Shown: positions 59,372-64,000 of the stretch, piece by piece | How the letters are laid out: every line of letters begins with the position of its first letter | Numbering within the stretch: the stretch's first letter is position 1 | DNA from: Candidatus Altimarinota bacterium | GTDB taxonomy: Bacteria; Patescibacteriota; Gracilibacteria; UBA4473 | DNA length: 64,000 nucleotides | NCBI GenBank assembly: GCA_021734785.1 | Contig: JAIPIF010000005.1 | Span: forward strand, 1 to 64,000 | Reading direction: 5' to 3' | Program-made: the position numbers and the translations under genes | The notes under the pieces: generated by a model | Told to the model about the DNA's origin: nothing | The model's database searches: none | Seen by the model: only the letters and a program-made list of their open reading frames with translations

Positions 59372-60067
59372 ATGAGATTCCTTATCCTCTTTGCTCAACA
59401 AAAAAACTTTCACGGCCCACTAGTAGAAAAACCAAAGTCGACAGAGAGCGTTTCTGGTAGTCCAGAAGCAAGTATTGAATCTTCCGAGTACCAAAAAATT
59501 GCGAATGATTTTACAAAAAACTTTTCCAAAATTTTGCACACTGCAAATGACCTCAAGACAATGTCTCCTGAGACGGAAAAGGAAACATTCCCTGCTGTTC
59601 TTTTTGAAAGTGAAAACAAAGAATTAAAAATCCAGCAAATTCGAGATCCAAAAGGATATGAATCTTGGGAAACGGATACTCGCGTGCGAACGATGATTTC
59701 TGTCCCCAATGTTTCTCTTTTGCTTCATTCGGTAGAATTTCCCACCGGATCGGGCAAAGAGGTTCTTTTTGGTGAATGCGAAGTAACTGGAGAATCAGAA
59801 ACTATTAAATCAAATCTAATTCAAATCGAAGGAACTTGGTATATATTTGCTGATTATGAAACTCCAAATGAGATACTAAAAAAACTCTCTACGGATCCAG
59901 ATCCACTGCATTCTACTTGGGGACCACTTGACAAGGAGCTGGAAATGTATGAAAAAGGTGATCTGGAATGGTTTTTTCGGACACCGGCTGAAAATCTGAA
60001 TCAGTTATTGGAAAGTGTGCAAAAAAAGAAATGGGAATCCGCAGAAAAAGATTTTTCAGATACTTAA
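59372..60067 (+). CDS. Protein of unknown function
   Basis: 231 aa, acidic and clearly more AT-rich than its neighbours. It starts MRFLILFAQQKNFHGPLVEK; the first residues are hydrophobic but too short for a clear signal peptide. A helical part (YQKIANDFTKNFSKILHTAN) is followed by a beta-rich domain (VPNVSLLLHSVEFPTGSGKE, LIQIEGTWYIFADYETPNEI) and an acidic helical end. No family recognised. Base composition suggests recent acquisition or relaxed constraint. Confidence 0.65.
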   Translation: MRFLILFAQQKNFHGPLVEKPKSTESVSGSPEASIESSEYQKIANDFTKNFSKILHTANDLKTMSPETEKETFPAVLFESENKELKIQQIRDPKGYESWETDTRVRTMISVPNVSLLLHSVEFPTGSGKEVLFGECEVTGESETIKSNLIQIEGTWYIFADYETPNEILKKLSTDPDPLHSTWGPLDKELEMYEKGDLEWFFRTPAENLNQLLESVQKKKWESAEKDFSDT

Positions 60068-60544
60068 TATTTTTTTGCTTGCTCGAGTCAAACACTTTTT
60101 GCCTCTGCTCTTAGGCAGTTAAACGAAATCTGGCATCCCCGCCTTGGAGCCCTCCTTTCTGTTTTCAAAAAACACCTCTCCTTTTCGTCCCTGCGCAGGA
60201 GCCGTTTCACAGTGGAAAAAAATACGTTGTGAAACCACGTGTCTGAGTCCCGCCAGGGCGGGACGAGTTGTGGTGAAACAGTATTTTTTTGCTCCTGTGA
60301 TCGGCGACGAGCACTGGGACTCGATTTTTTGGTTCTTTTTTGTCGACCAAAAAAGAACAATGCTTCTACAAAAACTGTATGTCCTCAACAATCAGCAACG
60401 CTGACCGCGAGAAAAACGCAGTCCCTGACGACGACGTGGATTGCCGAGCTGAAGCTCCGTCCGCCTTCGCCAAGGCTTCGGCGAGACAGCCTCTGCTCAT
60501 CCCATCACTTCGTCGCTCCGCTCCTCATTCTGGGGAGCGAAGGC
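60068..60544. other. Spacer with palindromes before the tRNA-Arg gene
   Basis: No gene. A GTCCCGCC...GGCGGGAC palindrome lies near 60247-60264, an 11-bp-arm hairpin at 60332-60358, and a GCCTTCGCCAAGGCTTCGGCG element near 60469-60489. Only the tRNA at its right end is functional as far as I can see. Confidence 0.55.
60332..60358. terminator. Hairpin with A/T arms
   Basis: Arms GTTCTTTTTTG / CAAAAAAGAAC around TCGAC. A related string GGTTCTTTTTTGACCAAAAAAA occurs at 11228-11250. It could end transcription leftward from the tRNA-Arg gene, but this is uncertain. Confidence 0.35.
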
Positions 60545-60618
60545 TGGTATCCCCGCCTGGGATCGAACCAGGGTCCCAAACTTAGGAGGTTTGTGTTCTT
60601 CCACTGAACTACGGGGAC
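60545..60618 (-). tRNA. tRNA-Arg (CCU)
   Basis: Minus strand: acceptor GTCCCCG/CGGGGAT (with a G-U pair), anticodon stem CAAAC/GTTTG with loop CTCCTAA (anticodon CCT), T arm CCTGG-TTCGATC-CCAGG, discriminator A, CCA encoded at 60547-60545. It reads AGG codons. Divergent from miaA. Confidence 0.93.
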
Positions 60619-60640
60619 TTTTCAAATTTCCGAAATCACG

Positions 60641-60646
60641 TACATT
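60641..60646 (+). promoter_or_regulatory. miaA -10 hexamer, leaderless-type spacing
   Basis: TACATT, 7 nt GTAGCCG, then the ATG at 60654. Same geometry as argS, prfB, dut and cca. Confidence 0.5.
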
Positions 60647-60653
60647 GTAGCCG

Positions 60654-61427
60654 ATGCAGCTTTTTTCTGAAACAGAAATCCGCCAGAGAGTTCAAACCTG
60701 GATCGCAGAAAATCCGGACGGCGTGATCGAAGTCCTCGGCCCCACGGGATCGGGAAAATCTAGCTTCGCGGTACAAATTGCGATCTTTTTGCAGGAAAAA
60801 TGTGGAAAAAATGCGGAAATTATTTCTGCTGATTCGCGACAGATTTTTCGAGAGCTAACGGTGTCCTCGGCAAAGATTTCCAAAAAAGAAATGGGCGGCA
60901 TCCCCCACCACGGGCTGGATCTGATCGACCCCGGGGAAAAAATGACCGTGTTTGATTTCCAGCAGTTTGCGTTTGCCAAAATCGAGGAAATCCACGCCCG
61001 CGGCAATGTCCCCATCCTCTGCGGCGGCACGATGCTCTGGCTGGACGCGGTGAGCGAAAACTATGTTTTTCCAGATGATCCAGATCAGAAATCAAATGAA
61101 CGAGGAGCCCCTCGCTGGGAGTTTCTCAAAATCGGGATTCACTGGGATCGGGAGAAGCTGTACCAGCGGCTCGATGCGCGAGCAGCGAAACAATTTGAAT
61201 CGGGACTGATCAAAGAAACGCAGGCAGTGCTGAAAAAATACGATCTCTCGCACAATGCCCGCACGAGTTTTGGCCTGGAGGAAGTGGCACAGTTTTTGGA
61301 TGGCAAAATCTCTCGCGAAGAGGCCCTCCAGCAAAACCAAAAACGCAACCGAAACTACGCCAAGCGACAGCTCACCTGGTGGCGCGGCAGAGACGATATC
61401 CACTGGGTGGAGGGGAAAAGTCTGTGA
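60654..61427 (+). CDS. miaA: tRNA dimethylallyltransferase
   Basis: 257 aa, shorter than the usual ~300. Transfers a dimethylallyl group to A37 of tRNAs reading U-starting codons. P-loop VIEVLGPTGSGKSSFAVQIA (about residues 30-37), SADSRQIFRELTVSSAKISK (canonical SADSxQVYxxMDIGTAK), GIPHHGLDLIDPGEKMTVFD (canonical xPHHxID), NVPILCGGTMLWLDAVSEN, and the C-terminal NRNYAKRQLTWWRGRDDIHW (canonical RRYAKRQxTWFR). The shortening falls in the middle insertion domain. A tRNA gene lies just upstream on the other strand. Confidence 0.93.
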   Translation: MQLFSETEIRQRVQTWIAENPDGVIEVLGPTGSGKSSFAVQIAIFLQEKCGKNAEIISADSRQIFRELTVSSAKISKKEMGGIPHHGLDLIDPGEKMTVFDFQQFAFAKIEEIHARGNVPILCGGTMLWLDAVSENYVFPDDPDQKSNERGAPRWEFLKIGIHWDREKLYQRLDARAAKQFESGLIKETQAVLKKYDLSHNARTSFGLEEVAQFLDGKISREEALQQNQKRNRNYAKRQLTWWRGRDDIHWVEGKSL

Positions 61428-61445
61428 TTTTTTGAAATTCTCGAG

Positions 61446-61451
61446 TACACT
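61446..61451 (+). promoter_or_regulatory. -10 hexamer upstream of the 61476 aminotransferase
   Basis: TACACT, 24 nt before the ATG. No good -35 at normal spacing. Confidence 0.35.
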
Positions 61452-61475
61452 CAACCCCGACTTCATTTTTTTGAA

Positions 61476-62666
61476 ATGCAAAAAATCATTCCTTCTGATC
61501 GATCTCGAGAAATAAAATATGCTGTCCGCGACATTGTCGTCCTGGCCAAACAGACCGAAGCCACCGGCAAAAAAATGCTGTACCTCAATATCGGCGACCC
61601 AAATCTCTTTGATTTTGAGACACCGCCGGAGATGATAAGCGCCTGTCATGAGGCGATGCAACGCAATAAAAATGGGTACGCTCCTTCCTCGGGAGTAGAG
61701 GAAGCCCGAGAGGCCATCCGGCGGGAGGCAGAGCAAAAAGGGATTGAAAACATTCAGGATATTTTTGTTTCCTCCGGCGGCAGTGAGGCGATCGATGTGT
61801 GCCTGGGAGCCCTGGTCAACCGGGGAGAAAACTTCCTGACCCCCACCCCGGGCTATCCACTCTACACGGCGATTTCGAGTAAATTGGAAGCGGAGCTCAA
61901 TCCGTATTTTTTGGATGAAGACAACGGCTGGCAACCCGATCCCGCTGATATCCGGGCAAAAATCAATGACAAAACACGTGCCATCGTCCTGATCAATCCC
62001 AACAATCCCACCGGGTCAAACTGCAATCGGGAGACACTGTTGGAAATTATCGAAATCGCCCGGGAAAAAAATCTCGTGATTTTGTCCGATGAAATCTACG
62101 ACAAACTTCTCTTTGACGGCGAAGAACACGTCGCCATCGCGTCTCTCGCCCCAGACGTGCCCGTGATCACCTTTGGCGGACTGTCCAAAAATTACATGGC
62201 TCCGGGCTGGCGCATCGGCTGGGGGGTGGTGAGTGGACCGGAGGAAATGCTGAAGGATTTCGTTGAGGCAATGAATAAATTTCTCCGCGCACGACTTTCG
62301 GCCAACCATCCCGAGCAGTACGCCATCGCGCCGATGCTGGATGGAGACGATGCACATTTACAAGAAGCCCTCCCCAAGCTCCAACGCCGCCGAGACAAAA
62401 CCTTTGAAATGCTGAATGCGATTCCGGGAATTTCATGTGTCAAACCGACCGGCGCATTTTACGCATTCCCGCGGATTGAGACCAACAAACCCGACACAGG
62501 GTTTGTCAAAGCGTTGATTCAAGAAACCGGTGTCGTAGTCGTCCCGGGTAGTGGATTTGGCCAAAAACCCGGCACCCAGCACTTCCGCGTGGTATTTTTG
62601 CCACAAGACGATGTCCTCACCGAAGCCTACCAAAACATTGGAAATTTTTGGAAGGACTGGGCGTAG
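61476..62666 (+). CDS. Class I/II aminotransferase (alanine/aspartate aminotransferase-like)
   Basis: 396 aa PLP enzyme. LYLNIGDPNLFDFETPPEMI and GYAPSSGVEEAREAIRREAE are the substrate-side N-terminal motifs. IFVSSGGSEAIDVCLGALVN is the cofactor-phosphate segment, AIVLINPNNPTGSNCNRETL the NPxNPTG motif, and VILSDEIYDKLLF the D-x-x-Y pair. VITFGGLSKNYMAPGWRIGW contains the Schiff-base Lys (SKNY) and the phosphate-binding Arg. The closest family pattern is the AlaA/AlaC-type glutamate-pyruvate aminotransferase, which would link amino acids to pyruvate for the dikinase next door. Confidence 0.92.
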   Translation: MQKIIPSDRSREIKYAVRDIVVLAKQTEATGKKMLYLNIGDPNLFDFETPPEMISACHEAMQRNKNGYAPSSGVEEAREAIRREAEQKGIENIQDIFVSSGGSEAIDVCLGALVNRGENFLTPTPGYPLYTAISSKLEAELNPYFLDEDNGWQPDPADIRAKINDKTRAIVLINPNNPTGSNCNRETLLEIIEIAREKNLVILSDEIYDKLLFDGEEHVAIASLAPDVPVITFGGLSKNYMAPGWRIGWGVVSGPEEMLKDFVEAMNKFLRARLSANHPEQYAIAPMLDGDDAHLQEALPKLQRRRDKTFEMLNAIPGISCVKPTGAFYAFPRIETNKPDTGFVKALIQETGVVVVPGSGFGQKPGTQHFRVVFLPQDDVLTEAYQNIGNFWKDWA

Positions 62667-62696
62667 TTTTCAGCAAAAAATTATAGAAAGAGCCGC

Positions 62697-64000
62697 TCAG
62701 CCAAACTTCCGCAGATGACTCTGTGCCGCTGCGACCCGTGCCACGGGCACGCGAAAGGGCGAGCAGGAGACGTACTGAAAGTCCTGGTGAAAGCAGAATT
62801 CGATGGAAGATGGGTCTCCGCCGTGCTCTCCACAGATGCCGATTTTGAGATCGGGTTTGACCGTCCGGGCTTTTTCCACCGCCTGGACAATCAACTGCCC
62901 AACCCCCTCCTGATCGAGGGTTTGAAAGGGATCGTCCGAGAGAATGCGCTCGGACACGTAGTACGGGAGAAATTTTCCCGCATCGTCTCGCGAGTACCCG
63001 AAGGTCATCTGTGTCAGATCATTCGTGCCAAAAGAGAAAAAATCCGCGTGCTCGGCAATTTTGTCCGCAATCAGACACGCTCGTGGGATCTCGATCATAG
63101 TCCCGATTTTGACCGGAACCGTGGTCTTTTGTTCGGCAAAAACAGAGTCCACGACCTGCTCGATTTCCTCACGGAGCACGGTAAACTCCGCCACCGCTCC
63201 CACCAACGGAATCATAATTTCGGGCAGAGCCTTGATGCCCTTTTTGTGGCATTCACATGCCGCCTCCACGATCGCCCGTGCCTGCATGCGCGCCACCTCC
63301 GGATGCGTGATCAGAAGCCGACAGCCACGATGCCCCAGCATCGGATTTTGTTCTTGGAGCGAGGAAACGAGTGAGCGCACTTCTGATTCTTTGAGATCAA
63401 AAGACTGAGCCAGCTCCGCGATGTCCTTTTTTTCGTGCGGGAGAAATTCGTGGAGGGGCGGGTCAAGCAAACGAATGGTGACCGGCAATCCGTCCATGGC
63501 GTTGAAAATGCCGATGAAGTCTTCTTTTTGGAAGGGCAACAGCTTGGCAAGCGCTTTTTCACGCTGTTTTTCCGTTTGGGAGAGAATCATTTCCTGCACT
63601 ACCCGGATGCGCTCGGGCGCAAAAAACATGTGCTCCGTGCGACAGAGACCGATCCCCTTGGCGCCAAATTCACGTGCCTTGGCACTGTCGTCGGGGGTGT
63701 CGGCATTGGTCCGCACACGAAAGGACGGCGTCAACTCCTCCGCCCAATCGAGTATCGTTTGGAAATTGCCGGACAGCGTCGGTTTTTTTGTTTTACACGC
63801 TCCACGAAGCACTTCTCCGCTCGCTCCATCGAGGGTCAAATCATCGCCCTCAGAAAAGGTGTCCTTGCCGATCGTCATTTTGCCCGTGTCCTCGTCGATG
63901 GAAATCGATCCCGCACCAGCCACACAGGGCTTGCCCATGCCTCGAGCGACCACCGCTGCATGCGAGGTCATTCCACCGCAGGAGGTGAGAATCCCCTCTG
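62697..64000 (-). CDS. ppdK: Pyruvate phosphate dikinase, C-terminal part (5' end outside window)
   Basis: The last 434 residues are visible; the frame is open at the right edge. The swivelling phosphohistidine domain reads GILTSCGGMTSHAAVVARGM (His in TSHA). DGASGEVLRG and SFRVRTNADTPDDSAKAREF follow, and then the PEP/pyruvate-binding barrel: GIGLCRTEHMFFAPERIRVV, LPVTIRLLDPPLHEFLPH, NPMLGHRGCRLLITHPEVAR, KIGTMIEIPRACLIADKIAE, FFSFGTNDLTQMTFGYSRDD and ICGEHGGDPSSIEFCFHQDF with the catalytic Cys replaced in order by the usual C-G-E-H-G-G motif. It interconverts pyruvate and phosphoenolpyruvate with ATP and phosphate. PPi-linked glycolysis/gluconeogenesis enzymes like this are common in CPR bacteria. 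Confidence 0.96.
   Translation of the reverse strand, partial: EGILTSCGGMTSHAAVVARGMGKPCVAGAGSISIDEDTGKMTIGKDTFSEGDDLTLDGASGEVLRGACKTKKPTLSGNFQTILDWAEELTPSFRVRTNADTPDDSAKAREFGAKGIGLCRTEHMFFAPERIRVVQEMILSQTEKQREKALAKLLPFQKEDFIGIFNAMDGLPVTIRLLDPPLHEFLPHEKKDIAELAQSFDLKESEVRSLVSSLQEQNPMLGHRGCRLLITHPEVARMQARAIVEAACECHKKGIKALPEIMIPLVGAVAEFTVLREEIEQVVDSVFAEQKTTVPVKIGTMIEIPRACLIADKIAEHADFFSFGTNDLTQMTFGYSRDDAGKFLPYYVSERILSDDPFQTLDQEGVGQLIVQAVEKARTVKPDLKIGICGEHGGDPSSIEFCFHQDFQYVSCSPFRVPVARVAAAQSHLRKFG

Overview
The window reads as part of a small-genome bacterium of the Patescibacteria/CPR, most plausibly a Peregrinibacteria-like lineage that uses the standard genetic code. The reasons are: a release factor RF2 gene, many genes ending in TGA, compact housekeeping genes with little biosynthesis, many short lineage-specific proteins, almost no Shine-Dalgarno sequences, and spacers crowded with short GC-rich palindromes. 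The phylum call is inference from gene content; there is no rRNA here to confirm it.

Layout. Positions 1-10490 (minus) are one uninterrupted giant gene, still open at the left edge (about 3,496 residues visible). It has a signal peptide and is built from phage-tail-fibre-like repeat modules. A 930-bp spacer follows, then two plus-strand genes (11421-14506) that look like Bacteroidetes: a 945-aa secreted protein ending in a type IX secretion (Por) sorting domain and a small membrane-anchored partner. They are bracketed by two direct copies of one palindromic element. From 15 to 24 kb come a stand-alone 5'-3' exonuclease, ftsA-ftsZ, prfB, rlmH, a lipoprotein and three tRNAs (Cys, Leu, Leu). From 24 to 36 kb come argS, a two-gene minus-strand operon (ATP-grasp/retropepsin-like/DUF1704 fusion plus a PKD-7TM membrane protein), dut-tilS, a NUDIX hydrolase, the pheS-rpoD-greA operon, an NPF-repeat protein and HU. 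From 36 to 46 kb there is a block of lineage-specific proteins (one with a lytic transglycosylase domain), an RNHCP zinc protein, a WecG/TagA glycosyltransferase, ligA and a second, Bacteroidetes-type sigma factor. From 46 to 64 kb come secD (with an inserted parvulin domain), secF, two aminotransferases, pckA, ung, cca, an RRM protein, an SDR, serS, a degenerate DHH protein, tRNA-Arg, miaA and the C-terminal part of pyruvate phosphate dikinase.

Functional picture. Cell division (ftsA, ftsZ), translation and tRNA maturation (prfB, argS, pheS, serS, tilS, miaA, cca, rlmH), transcription (rpoD, second sigma, greA), DNA maintenance (exonuclease, ligA, ung, dut, HU) and membrane protein export (secD, secF) are covered. 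pckA, pyruvate phosphate dikinase and two aminotransferases point to three-/four-carbon interconversion and gluconeogenesis.

The most interesting items are: (1) the three-domain ATP-grasp ligase/retropepsin-like/HExxxH peptidase fusion next to a 7TM protein, which looks like a membrane-associated peptide-tagging and trimming system; (2) a T9SS-sorted protein plus a Bacteroidetes-type sigma factor in a CPR-like background; (3) a recurrent start-site signature (a -10 hexamer ending 6-7 nt before the ATG) implying leaderless mRNAs; (4) dispersed 8-bp and 7-bp periodic micro-repeat arrays, one lying inside the prfB promoter; (5) three copies of a tRNA-Leu 3' end; (6) a SecD-parvulin fusion.
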